A stretch of 33,063 nt of DNA from Pyrinomonadaceae bacterium (lineage in GTDB: Bacteria > Acidobacteriota > Blastocatellia > Pyrinomonadales > Pyrinomonadaceae): contig JABARP010000025.1 in assembly GCA_019186825.1 (NCBI GenBank), positions 1 to 33,063 on the forward strand, written 5' to 3'. A program made the position numbers and the translations under genes. Positions 1 through 8,026 of this stretch are shown one piece after another (within the stretch, counting starts at the first letter, position 1; each line of letters begins with the position of its first letter). The notes under the pieces were generated by a model that saw nothing but the letters and a program-made list of their open reading frames with translations, searched no databases and had not been told where the DNA came from.

Positions 1-291
1 TACCTTCGCGTCGCCCTTTGAATTACGCGGGTCGCCCCAAACAAGGGCTTCGACGCGGGCTCCTTGGGTCCAGAGAATTCTCGCTAAGGCTGCTCCATCG
101 CCGCCGTTATTTCCGGGGCCGCAGAGGATAAGGATCTGCTTGTTCTTGACCGAACCGCCGAGCTTTTCCGAAATGACACGCGCGACGGCACTAGCGGCGT
201 TCTCCATCAATACGATCGATGGGATGCCGTATTCTTCGCTCGTGAGACGGTCAACCTCACGCATTTGAGCGGCTGTAAGTACCGGCTGCAT
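1..291 (-). CDS. nnr: NAD(P)HX epimerase domain, YjeF_N family (5' part only)
   Basis: The 97 visible codons run off the left edge, so only the N-terminus is present. YjeF_N domains epimerise the damaged hydrated cofactors NADHX and NADPHX in the cytoplasm, and in most bacteria are fused to an ADP-dependent dehydratase; whether that second domain is present here cannot be seen. The start is the ATG at 289-291, giving MQPVLTAAQMREVDRLT, which is the usual opening of the family. The diagnostic glycine-rich motif GPGNNGGDG follows at about residue 58, preceded by the helix segment SIVLMENAAS. No other family shares this combination. The gene is divergent from nothing: its upstream region is the 430-base gap before comEC. 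Confidence 0.9.
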   Translation of the reverse strand, partial: MQPVLTAAQMREVDRLTSEEYGIPSIVLMENAASAVARVISEKLGGSVKNKQILILCGPGNNGGDGAALARILWTQGARVEALVWGDPRNSKGDAKV

Positions 292-723
292 ACGTAAAAG
301 CCTAATGTAACATACCTGTTTTGAATGGTTTAGCTCTCGGCGGGCCAAATACGCCAAAAAACCGTGTCGGCTCGCTTTACCAACACGGTTTCTTTGGGAA
401 ACTAACTAATTGGAGAATGTGAATAGACTTCCGGCGTCCACATCGGCATATTTTGTTTGCCACTGTGCTCTTACACGCTTTTCTTCCGTTCATTTAAAGA
501 AAACGTCCATTGGCGTTCCGTTTCCAGAAATCCCGCAGCCTCGGTGGAAAAGGGCGACCGGACCGCAATGGAACAGTCTGAACATGGACGTCTATCGTGG
601 CAGCGGAAAATTTTCGATTGACAAGATATTGTGGTCGTGTTTAAACTATTCACAATAAAGACGACTGAAGGACGCGCTCGGACAGGAACGGGAGAGAACC
701 ATTCCTGACGGGTGTTTTTTCAT
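292..723. other. Gene-poor gap between nnr and comEC
   Basis: This 432-base stretch has no convincing gene. A plus-strand open frame at 410-658 has a composition unlike neighbouring proteins and no recognisable motif. The only structured element I see is the hairpin at 359-391. The rest may be promoter and leader of the minus-strand nnr gene plus the 3' trailer of comEC. Confidence 0.5.
359..391 (-). terminator. Intrinsic terminator-like hairpin
   Basis: A perfect 9-bp stem (AAACCGTGT at 359-367 with ACACGGTTT at 383-391) encloses a 15-base loop. Read on the minus strand, the second arm runs straight into a T6 tract, the classic form of a Rho-independent terminator. On the plus strand the tail is TTTCTTT, so it could work both ways. 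It lies 330 bases past the comEC stop and 68 bases before the nnr start, so it may end the comEA-comEC transcript and insulate nnr. Confidence 0.5.
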
Positions 724-3411
724 TCAAGGGCTTGGATCCGGCGTAGCAAAGCTGGAAACACTGAGTTCCTTCCCGTCCGTTTCGACCGTTATCATCCCGA
801 ATTCGCCCGTCGTTAGGACTGCGGCGCCCGATCCTTGCCATGCGGACAGAACTTCTTGATGCGGATGCCCGAACTGCGAGTGCCGCCCGACCGAGATGAT
901 CGCCCAAGCAGCATGCGTCGCCGCGACGAGATCCGCGGTTGAGGACGTGCGACTGCCGTGGTGAGCGACCTTTACGACGTCCGCCGATAGCTGTGTGCCG
1001 GCAGAGAGGAGTTCCTGTTCGGCGTTGCGTTCGATATCGCCGGTGAAGAGGAACACCCGATTACCGTAAACCATCCGCATCACAAGCGAATGATCGTTGT
1101 CAGAAGGCCCGGCCGGATCGCCCGTCGGGTACAGTATCTCGATGCGAACGCCGCCGATCTCAAGCGTTCGTCCGCGCGTGAGAACCTCGACGGGTACTTG
1201 ACGTTTTTGCAGCGCGGTCAGTAGTTGATCAAGCTCAGGGTCGCCGAGCGGCATTCGCCCAAGTAAAGCTTTCCCGACAGAGAAATTGTTCGCGACGTCG
1301 ACGAGCCCGCCGGTGTGATCGATGTCTGTGTGCGATGCGACGAGATGATCGATCCGCGAATATCCGCGTTCCCAAAGCACGGGAGAGACGACGCGTTCAC
1401 CGACGCTCGAAGTGTCCGGCTGAAAGGCGTCTTCGTCCTTCTCGTCCGGGTATCTCAAATGCCGGCCGCCGCCGTCGATGAGCATCGTCTCGCCGTTCGG
1501 GAATGTGACGAATATCGAATCGCCTTGGCCCACATCGATCAGATCGACCCGAAGCTTGCCGCTCGCCGACGGGGCGGAGAATGGATGTACGGTGATCAGC
1601 GCCGTGAGAGCGAGCATCGCCGCGGTTGTGAGCAACGCGATCCGTTCGAGGAGCTGGTCACGCCGAACGGCAAATACGTTCCAGGAAGCGAACAGAAATG
1701 CAGCGAGCACGACGACGGCCGCGTACACGAAGTAGATCGTCCGTGCGGCACCGGAATATGAAGGCAAACGAAAGCTGAAGAATGCGATGTTCGAGATCGC
1801 TTCCGGAATGGCAAGGTTTGCCGAATTGCAGAATTCTGCGAGAGCGAAAAGCGGCCGGGCGAGTACAGTGCTAATGCTCGAAAGCAGCATGCCTATGACC
1901 GCGGCGAAGCTTTCGATCGCGAGGAAAAGGCCGACCCAGAGATTTGTAAACACCGAGCCGATGGAGACCCTGTGAAAATAGATCACCGACAGCGGCAGGA
2001 TCGCGAGTTGTACAGCTAAGGATACGAATAGCGCCTCAAAGATGTAACGCGCAAGCCGCTGTATGCCGCCTTGAATTCGCCCATTCAAGAGCGGGAGTTT
2101 TTCGATATTCGCTGACCAGACGTACGCGTCTTTGTGCCGCTGCCAGATGCTCTTGTTCCAGTAGAGAGTTTCGCAGAATCGTCGCAGCCAATTCGGCACA
2201 TTCGGTGGGAAAGGTTTGTCAGCAGAGGGCGTCCACGTGCCGATCGCTTTTAGTTTCCGGAGCAAAGGAATTGCGAAGAGTGCGATCGCCGCAACGCTCG
2301 CGAGCGTGAGCTGCAAGGACGCATCGAACAAACTTGCAGGGCTCACGGCAAGCAGCAGCAAGACTGCGAGGCCGAGTTGATTCGCGACCGTTTTGGTGCG
2401 ATGCATCGCATAGCCGATGAGGCCCGCGGTGATCATCAGCGAGGCGCGGACGACCGGAAGGTCGGCTCCGACGGCAAACGTGTAGATCCAAAGCGGAATG
2501 ACTGCTGCGGCAAAATGCAGCCATCTACGGCGTGTGAAACTGCGTGCGATCAGCAGCAAAATGCCGGCGATGAACGTGATGTGCAGGCCGGAGATGACGA
2601 GCACGTGAAAGGTGCCGCCTTCGCGGTAAACGTCGGCCGTTTGCTTGTCGAGCAGGCTGCGGTCGCCCAGCAAACTTGCGGCGAGCACGCCGGCCGTCGA
2701 TGGCGAAAAATGCTCCCTAAATCCTTCGACCGCTGCCGCACGCTGTCGATAGACGAAAGCCAGCGGCAGGAAGACGGGTTCTTCGCCGAGGTGTTCGATC
2801 AAGAGCGGACTTTTGACGCGTGCCGAGGCATCGACGCCGTCGAGATCCATCTGATCGATATTCGATATCACGCCCGGTGCACGGTATTCGTCCTCGCGGC
2901 TCAAAATGCCGGTAAAGCGTATGAGCGAACCGTATAAGATCTCTGCGGCCGAGGGCTGTTTTGCAACAACGAAAACGCTGATGACACCAGTGGCGGGCCG
3001 CTCTACGCCTTTAAAAGAGACAAGGCGTGTCGTGAGCAGGAATCGTTTGCCGTATGGCGTGAGCTCGATGGGAGAGCTAATGACGCCCGTCAGCTCGACG
3101 ACGCCGTACGTGGGCAATGCTTTTGATCCGATGAGAGCCTTTACGCGGTCTGGAGCAACGCTGCCTTTTTCTGCCGCGAACGAGAATGCACCGGCGAGGA
3201 GAAACGCCGTTGTAGCCAAGGTGGTAGCAATGCGTTTATCACGAAATGCAAATGCGGCGGTAGCGGGAAGCAACGTCAACACAAGCCACGCCCACACATT
3301 TCCCGACGGCAGAAATGAAGCGAGCAGAATCCCGGCTGCGAAACAAACCGCGAGAATCGCGAGTGGCCACGGCGAAAAGAGTTTTTCGATCTGGCGTGCG
3401 GCTCTCGTCAT
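724..3411 (-). CDS. comEC: ComEC/Rec2-family DNA uptake channel
   Basis: Inner-membrane protein that conducts single-stranded DNA into the cytoplasm during natural transformation. About 895 residues with the full domain order. N-terminal membrane segments and a DUF4131-type region span roughly residues 15-190. The Competence transmembrane domain spans roughly 210-510 and carries the hallmark VLVISGLHITF. The C-terminal metallo-beta-lactamase-like domain from about residue 615 has DVGQGDS and the metal motif SHTDIDHTGG near residue 690. The ATG at 3411 forms an ATGA overlap with the stop of the upstream comEA-like gene, which argues for translational coupling; a GTG three codons upstream (3420) is the alternative. 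The metal-binding motif is intact, so the nuclease-like domain may be active. Confidence 0.93.
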   Translation of the reverse strand: MTRAARQIEKLFSPWPLAILAVCFAAGILLASFLPSGNVWAWLVLTLLPATAAFAFRDKRIATTLATTAFLLAGAFSFAAEKGSVAPDRVKALIGSKALPTYGVVELTGVISSPIELTPYGKRFLLTTRLVSFKGVERPATGVISVFVVAKQPSAAEILYGSLIRFTGILSREDEYRAPGVISNIDQMDLDGVDASARVKSPLLIEHLGEEPVFLPLAFVYRQRAAAVEGFREHFSPSTAGVLAASLLGDRSLLDKQTADVYREGGTFHVLVISGLHITFIAGILLLIARSFTRRRWLHFAAAVIPLWIYTFAVGADLPVVRASLMITAGLIGYAMHRTKTVANQLGLAVLLLLAVSPASLFDASLQLTLASVAAIALFAIPLLRKLKAIGTWTPSADKPFPPNVPNWLRRFCETLYWNKSIWQRHKDAYVWSANIEKLPLLNGRIQGGIQRLARYIFEALFVSLAVQLAILPLSVIYFHRVSIGSVFTNLWVGLFLAIESFAAVIGMLLSSISTVLARPLFALAEFCNSANLAIPEAISNIAFFSFRLPSYSGAARTIYFVYAAVVVLAAFLFASWNVFAVRRDQLLERIALLTTAAMLALTALITVHPFSAPSASGKLRVDLIDVGQGDSIFVTFPNGETMLIDGGGRHLRYPDEKDEDAFQPDTSSVGERVVSPVLWERGYSRIDHLVASHTDIDHTGGLVDVANNFSVGKALLGRMPLGDPELDQLLTALQKRQVPVEVLTRGRTLEIGGVRIEILYPTGDPAGPSDNDHSLVMRMVYGNRVFLFTGDIERNAEQELLSAGTQLSADVVKVAHHGSRTSSTADLVAATHAAWAIISVGRHSQFGHPHQEVLSAWQGSGAAVLTTGEFGMITVETDGKELSVSSFATPDPSP

Positions 3412-3698
3412 TCGGCACACACCAACGGCCTGAACTCGAGGAATCGGCTTTCGCTCATCCCGCGGATCAACAAGACCTGCTCGGGCCGCCGAAGGCGTCC
3501 GTTCGTCGACCGAAATTCGAGAATGAGTTTTGCGGTCGGTCCGCCGACGCCGGGAAGCTCGACGAGTTCTTTTTCTGTTGCGGAATTCAGGTTGAGCTGG
3601 CCGGAAGTGCAGACGCTCTTGGAATCTTCATAGCGGATCCGCTGCGAGCAAGACGCGAGGAGAAGAGCGCAAATGAGTACGAAAATGGGAGAACGCAT
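3408..3698 (-). CDS. comEA: ComEA-like helix-hairpin-helix lipoprotein
   Basis: A 96-residue protein predicted to bind double-stranded DNA outside the inner membrane and hand it to ComEC. Residues 1-17 form a lipoprotein signal (CALLLASC, with Cys17 as the lipid site). The remainder is one helix-hairpin-helix domain: LNLNSATEKELVELPGVG, then GPTAKLILEFR and a second half ending near RFLEFRPLV. ComEA is usually anchored by a transmembrane helix or is freely periplasmic, so a lipid anchor is a noteworthy variant. Its stop overlaps the comEC start in ATGA, forming a two-gene competence unit. Minimal spacing from ftsK (29 bases) suggests all three may be co-transcribed. Confidence 0.85.
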   Translation of the reverse strand: MRSPIFVLICALLLASCSQRIRYEDSKSVCTSGQLNLNSATEKELVELPGVGGPTAKLILEFRSTNGRLRRPEQVLLIRGMSESRFLEFRPLVCAE

Positions 3699-3727
3699 TT
3701 ATCGGGGAGGTTGAATTTTCCTTTGTC

Positions 3728-6199
3728 CTACTGTTCGTTCTCCATTTCCGAGAGGTCTTGTACATCCTCGAATGCCTTTGTGAGCACGGGGCGAGCGCGC
3801 GTTGAACCGTCCATCTCGCCGATGTAGCCGTCGATGACCATCGCATCGAGGATCGCAGCGGCGCGTCCATATCCGATGCGAAGCTGACGCTGCAGCAGCG
3901 ATGTCGAACCGCGTTTTGCCATCACGACCGCCTTCAGGGCTTCGAAATAAAGCGGATCCTGGCGTCCTGGAGCAGAATTGCCTCCGGTGTCGGCCTCTTC
4001 TTCGCCCTCGACGATCGCCTTGTCGAACTGCTGTTCAACGTTTTGAGCTTTGATGAATTCGACGACCTTCTTGATCTCAGCCTCGTTCACGAAAGCTCCG
4101 TGAACACGCGTTACATTCGAATTTCCGGGCGGTAGGAAGAGCATATCGCCCATGCCTAGAAGATTCTCGGCACCGTTGCTGTCAATGATGGTGCGGCTAT
4201 CAACTTTTGACGAAACGCGGAAGGAAATGCGCGAAGGGAAGTTCGCTTTTATCAGGCCCGTGATGACATCGACCGATGGACGCTGGGTCGCAAGAATGAG
4301 GTGAATGCCGACGGCACGAGCCATTTGCGCAAGACGCGTGATCGATTCTTCGACATCTTTGCCGGAGACCATCATCAGGTCGGCGAGTTCGTCGATGATG
4401 ATGACGATGTAGGGAAGTATCTTGTGCGACTCGCCGTTCTCGTCCCATTGTTCGATATCGTTGCGGCGTTTTGCCTCGACGTTGTAGCCGTCGATATTGC
4501 GGACGCCATAACCCGCGAGGTCCTTGTACCGACGCTCCATCTCGCCGACCGCCCAGCGAAGAGCATTAGACGCGCGTTTCGGGTCGGTGATGATCGGGAC
4601 AGCAAGATGCGGAATATCGGCATATAGGCCGAGTTCGAGACGCTTCGGATCGACCATGATGAACTTCACCTGGTCGGGGCGTGCCCGATAGAGAATCGAC
4701 ATTACGAGCGTGTTCACACCGACGGATTTTCCCGCACCGGTCGCACCCGCGATCAGCAAATGCGGCATTTTCGCGAGCTCGGTAACGTAATGCGTTCCGT
4801 CGATCGTTTTGCCGAGGGCAAGCGTGAGAAGCGCTTTTGATTCTGTGAACTCGGGACCTTCGATGATCTCGCGAAGGGAGATGGTCTCGCGTTTGCGGTT
4901 CGGGACCTCGATGCCGACGTATGCCTTGCCCGGAATGCGGTCGATGCGGATCGACTCGGCCTTGAGGGCGAGGCAAAGGTCATCGACAAGGCCCGTAACA
5001 CGCGAATATTTCACGCCCGCGGCAGGTTTGAACTCGTATGTCGTAACGACGGGGCCACGCGTGATGTTCATCACCTTGCCGCCCACGTTGAACTCCGTCG
5101 TCTTGTCGGTCAGGTCCTTTGCGGTCGCAAAAAGTTCGGCGTCGTCCTGCTTGATGTGCGGAGCCGGTGGCGTCAAAAGGTCAGGCGTCGGCAGTTTGTA
5201 GTCCGCGTAATCAGGCGACGCGGTCGAGACGGGCTCGGCGGCCGCGTTATGGTCTTCAGTAGCCTCGGCCTTCTTTTTGCGGGAGCGTTTCGGGAGCGAC
5301 TCGCCGACCTCGGACGGTAATTCGTCGTCAGCGACCTTTGTCGTCGCGTACGGGTCGGCATCAACCGTCGGGATGGAAACGGCCGAAGTGTCTTCCTGCT
5401 CAACCTCTTTTGCACCAACGGCGATCGATGGCGGCTGGCCGTCGATATCGGGAATGACGATCGTCGGCGGCAGCTCGGCATCGTCAACTTTTTCACGTCG
5501 CTCGCGACGTTTTTCCGCGCGCAGCTTTGCGGCGGAATCGTCCGTCGCTCCCGCCGGCATCAACCGCTCGAACCAACCGCTCGCACGGATATAAAGCCCG
5601 CTGCCCGCGACCTCCATATGCGACAGAAAACCGGCAAGAGTTGCGTTCGTTACGAGGATCAGCGAGCAAGCGAGGACCGCCGTAAGCAAGATCCCGGCAC
5701 CGATGTTGCCGATCAGATGAGCGGTCGCCTGCGCGGTCGCTTCGCCGATGATCGCTCCGTAACCGCCGAAGAGGGCGATCAAACCTGCGAGAGAAACGGA
5801 AAGGAACACGAAGCCCGCAACGCGAAGTCCGCTTGGCCTCAGGCTCGAAGCTCTAAATACGCGCCATGCGATCAGGCCGATGAGGAACGGGAAGAAATAC
5901 GCCGTCCAGCCGAAAAGATTTAAGAACACGGCGGCGATGTTCGAGCCGATCGGCCCGACCCAATTCCGCGTCGCACTTGCGGAGCCTGTCGAGAATAGAG
6001 ATCTGTCTGCAGGACTGCTGGTTACGAGGCTTAGGAAGACGAGCAGGGCGGCCGCGGCCACTATGATCGCGACGATGTCATTCGTAAGCGAATGCTCCTG
6101 CGTTTTGCCTTTTTTTGCCAGCAGCGTCGTGCCGTCGGCAAGGCAAAAGTTGATATCGTCGTCTTTATAGACCGTTTTGCAGGCTGGACAGACTTTCAT
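3728..6199 (-). CDS. ftsK: FtsK/SpoIIIE-family DNA translocase with N-terminal Cys ribbon
   Basis: Septum-associated ATPase motor that pumps chromosomal DNA during division. The order is: a short ribbon (residues 1-27, CPAC then FCLADG), about four transmembrane helices (roughly 43-195), an acidic and basic linker, the alpha domain, and the RecA-like motor. Walker A is GATGAGKS at residues 485-492 and Walker B is IIIDELAD near residue 600, followed by HLILATQRPS. The C-terminal winged-helix gamma domain (about 755-815, with RQLRIGYGRAAAILDAM) reads orientation sequences such as KOPS/SRS. At 823 residues it matches the SpoIIIE/SftA size class and not the 1300-residue E. coli form. The ribbon has three Cys and an Asp where the fourth Cys would be expected; the TPR protein at 20306 starts with the same module. 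Confidence 0.95.
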   Translation of the reverse strand: MKVCPACKTVYKDDDINFCLADGTTLLAKKGKTQEHSLTNDIVAIIVAAAALLVFLSLVTSSPADRSLFSTGSASATRNWVGPIGSNIAAVFLNLFGWTAYFFPFLIGLIAWRVFRASSLRPSGLRVAGFVFLSVSLAGLIALFGGYGAIIGEATAQATAHLIGNIGAGILLTAVLACSLILVTNATLAGFLSHMEVAGSGLYIRASGWFERLMPAGATDDSAAKLRAEKRRERREKVDDAELPPTIVIPDIDGQPPSIAVGAKEVEQEDTSAVSIPTVDADPYATTKVADDELPSEVGESLPKRSRKKKAEATEDHNAAAEPVSTASPDYADYKLPTPDLLTPPAPHIKQDDAELFATAKDLTDKTTEFNVGGKVMNITRGPVVTTYEFKPAAGVKYSRVTGLVDDLCLALKAESIRIDRIPGKAYVGIEVPNRKRETISLREIIEGPEFTESKALLTLALGKTIDGTHYVTELAKMPHLLIAGATGAGKSVGVNTLVMSILYRARPDQVKFIMVDPKRLELGLYADIPHLAVPIITDPKRASNALRWAVGEMERRYKDLAGYGVRNIDGYNVEAKRRNDIEQWDENGESHKILPYIVIIIDELADLMMVSGKDVEESITRLAQMARAVGIHLILATQRPSVDVITGLIKANFPSRISFRVSSKVDSRTIIDSNGAENLLGMGDMLFLPPGNSNVTRVHGAFVNEAEIKKVVEFIKAQNVEQQFDKAIVEGEEEADTGGNSAPGRQDPLYFEALKAVVMAKRGSTSLLQRQLRIGYGRAAAILDAMVIDGYIGEMDGSTRARPVLTKAFEDVQDLSEMENEQ

Positions 6200-6365
6200 A
6201 CAAGATCCGGAAAGTTCGTTGAATCGAGAAAAACCTAAGAAGCGCGTTGGACGCTCGCCGCCTGCAAATTAAAGAAGCGCGCGAGAAACATCTACTTAAG
6301 TTCTACGAAATAAAGGGCATAACTGTCAATAACTAAGTGCTTAAGGCGGCATAGTTCGTCCGCTC

Positions 6366-6379
6366 GGCGGCAGGCCGCC
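6366..6379. repeat. Perfect GC-rich inverted repeat
   Basis: GGCGGC and GCCGCC flank a 2-base AG spacer, making a 14-base inverted repeat. It lies 25 bases from the next hairpin (6405-6424), so the two may form one structured unit. Confidence 0.5.
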
Positions 6380-6404
6380 TCCGTTGACGATCCCTCGGCC
6401 TGTA

Positions 6405-6424
6405 CCACGCCGTAAACGGCGTGG
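6405..6424. repeat. REP-like hairpin, copy A
   Basis: The 8-bp perfect arms CCACGCCG and CGGCGTGG enclose a TAAA tetraloop. The core ACGCCGTAARCGGCGT occurs a second time in this window at 21976-21991, in another intergenic gap. Two near-identical hairpins in separate gaps point to a dispersed palindromic element. Confidence 0.6.
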
Positions 6425-6499
6425 CTATGCGAAGCCAAAGGGCGATGACCCACATCGCAGGAAGCTATTTGCAGTGTGCATGCGATGACGAGTTCGGTT

Positions 6500-6555
6500 G
6501 TGCATTTTGTGCAATTTGTGCATTTTGTGTCGTTTCGTGCGTTTTGTGTCATTTC
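6500..6555. repeat. Degenerate 18/19-nt tandem repeat
   Basis: Three tandem units lie at 6500-6517, 6518-6536 and 6537-6555. The last two are GTGCATTTTGTGTCGTTTC and GTGCGTTTTGTGTCATTTC, with two differences in 19. The first is one base shorter and more diverged. The array is T/G-rich on the plus strand and lies about 300 bases upstream of ftsK. Confidence 0.75.
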
Positions 6556-6653
6556 GTGCAGAATGTGCTTCAAATGTGCGGGCGGGTTGGATAAGCTTGT
6601 TCGTGGCCGGCCTTTTTGGCGGCGAGGTACTTAAGGTGAAAACGGGGAAATTA

Positions 6654-6736
6654 ACGCAAAGGCCGCAAAGGGAAGGCCGCGAAGGTCGCAGAGATGTCTT
6701 GGTGGTTAGGTCGAGGAATTAAACGCAAAGGCCGCA
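6654..6736. repeat. Direct repeat of ACGCAAAGGCCGCA
   Basis: The 14-base word is exact at 6654-6667 and 6723-6736, 69 bases apart. The interval carries further diverged versions (AAGGCCGCGAAGG, AAGGTCGCAGAG). It reads as a small family of decayed AAGG(C)CGCA repeats just upstream of the PIN-TRAM gene. Confidence 0.6.
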
Positions 6737-6830
6737 GATTGGATGCCGCCGGATACGGGCCGGCAGATGCACGATATTCAATTCAGGTTGCAGGTTTTTT
6801 TTCGGAATTTTTAGCTGCGTGGTAGTATTT

Positions 6831-7997
6831 ATGAGTATGAAGGTCGACGTGCTGATCATCAGAATAGGGTTTATCGCCTTGCTGGCCCTTGGCGGTTACC
6901 TGCTCAATCCGCTTGCCCGCAGCAGCCACCTCGGCGCTATTTTGGGCGACAGCGCCGGAATGAAGCAGGTGTTGTCGGCGGTTTTCGGGGCATTGGTGGC
7001 GGTCGCGATCATCGTGATCGAGATACGTGCCCGCAAGGCATCGCTCAAGACGCTCATCGGTGCAGCGGTCGGGTCGATCATGGGGATCGTGGGTGCGTTC
7101 CTGATCGGCGTACTGATCTCGATACAGAAAGAGGCAGCAGTTTCGGCCGAGATGCAGACCTTTCTGACGATCTCTCTCGCATTCTTTATGGGCTACGTCG
7201 GGCTGATGGTCGGTGCGGCGAAAGGTGATTTTCTCGACCTTTCGGCTCTCGGCGGTATCTTCAGCGACAAGGCCGTCAAGCGCGATTACAAGATCCTTGA
7301 CACGTCGGTCATCATCGACGGCCGTATCGCGGATGTTGCGGAAACAGGATTTTTGAGCGGCTCGCTCATTATCCCGAATTTCATCCTCGCCGAGCTGCAG
7401 CAAGTTGCCGATTCCGCAGATTCCTCGAAGCGTCAACGCGGTCGCCGCGGGCTCGATATGCTGCAGCGTCTTCGCAACAACAGCAAGCTCGATATTCAGA
7501 TCGTCGAGACGGATTTTCCGGCCGTCAAAGAGGTCGATCTCAAACTCATCGAACTCGGCCTGCAGATCGACGCCGTCATCATCACGAACGACTTCAACCT
7601 CAATAAGGTCTCGCAGCTTCGCGGTGTTGCCGTGCTGAATATCAACGAACTTGCGAATGCCTTGAAGCCAGTTGTGCTGCCGGGCGAAGCGATGCGCGTC
7701 TATATCCTCAAAGAGGGTAAGGAATATAACCAGGGCGTTGCATACCTTGACGACGGGACGATGGTCGTTGTCGATAACGCACGCAAGCTGATCGGCAAGA
7801 CCGCCGATATCGCCGTTACGAGCGTGCTGCAGACGACGGCAGGCAAGATGATCTTCGGACGGCTTTGGGAAGAGAAGCACTCGGAGGACAGTTCGAATTC
7901 GCAGACAGCGATCCACGATTCGCGTTCGCTCGGCTTTAGGCGTGCGACACGCGAGCTTCGGCAGACGACGATCATCGAAGAGGTCGAACACTCCTGA
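6831..7997 (+). CDS. Membrane-anchored PIN-TRAM protein (YacL-like)
   Basis: About 388 residues. The first ~130 form about four transmembrane helices, followed by a PIN nuclease-like domain opening with YKILDTSVIIDGRIAD and containing LIIPNFILAELQQVAD, a GRRGLDML helix and DAVIITNDFNLNKV. A C-terminal TRAM segment ends near residue 350 (YNQGVAYLDDGTMVVVDNAR). PIN domains are Mg-dependent RNases and TRAM binds RNA, so a membrane-tethered RNA-processing role is likely but unproven for the family. Start candidates are ATG at 6831 or 6837; a GTG at 6819 is less likely. It is 29 bases upstream of ispDF, the same yacL-ispD-ispF order known from Bacillus subtilis. Confidence 0.88.
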   Translation: MSMKVDVLIIRIGFIALLALGGYLLNPLARSSHLGAILGDSAGMKQVLSAVFGALVAVAIIVIEIRARKASLKTLIGAAVGSIMGIVGAFLIGVLISIQKEAAVSAEMQTFLTISLAFFMGYVGLMVGAAKGDFLDLSALGGIFSDKAVKRDYKILDTSVIIDGRIADVAETGFLSGSLIIPNFILAELQQVADSADSSKRQRGRRGLDMLQRLRNNSKLDIQIVETDFPAVKEVDLKLIELGLQIDAVIITNDFNLNKVSQLRGVAVLNINELANALKPVVLPGEAMRVYILKEGKEYNQGVAYLDDGTMVVVDNARKLIGKTADIAVTSVLQTTAGKMIFGRLWEEKHSEDSSNSQTAIHDSRSLGFRRATRELRQTTIIEEVEHS

Positions 7998-8026
7998 TGC
8001 CCTTCGCAGGCCGCCGCTCGCCATAG

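Larger units (their letters stand above)
6200..6830. other. Repeat-rich non-coding region between divergent ftsK and yacL-like genes
   Basis: Over 600 bases separate the divergently transcribed ftsK and PIN-TRAM genes, and must include both promoters. I see no gene. Open frames here (for example minus 6292-6573) are low-complexity translations of the tandem repeat. The stretch holds two short perfect hairpins (6366-6379 and 6405-6424), a degenerate tandem repeat (6500-6555) and a direct repeat (6654-6736). The look is of decayed dispersed elements. Confidence 0.6.

Noticed and set aside
618..647. TTGACA followed 18 bases later by TAAACT on the plus strand
   Set aside because: It would drive transcription into the comEC 3' end with no gene downstream; chance match is likely.
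410..658. 82-codon plus-strand open frame in the gap before comEC
   Set aside because: No ribosome-binding site, no motif, and a composition unlike the neighbouring proteins.
6292..6573. 93-codon minus-strand frame rich in Cys, Asn and Thr
   Set aside because: It is the translation of the 18/19-nt tandem repeat and its hairpins; no protein features.
6783..8024. 413-codon antisense frame opposite the PIN-TRAM gene
   Set aside because: Composition (Arg/Asp/His-rich, no domains) is that of a shadow frame of a high-GC gene; the plus-strand frame has clear PIN and TRAM motifs.
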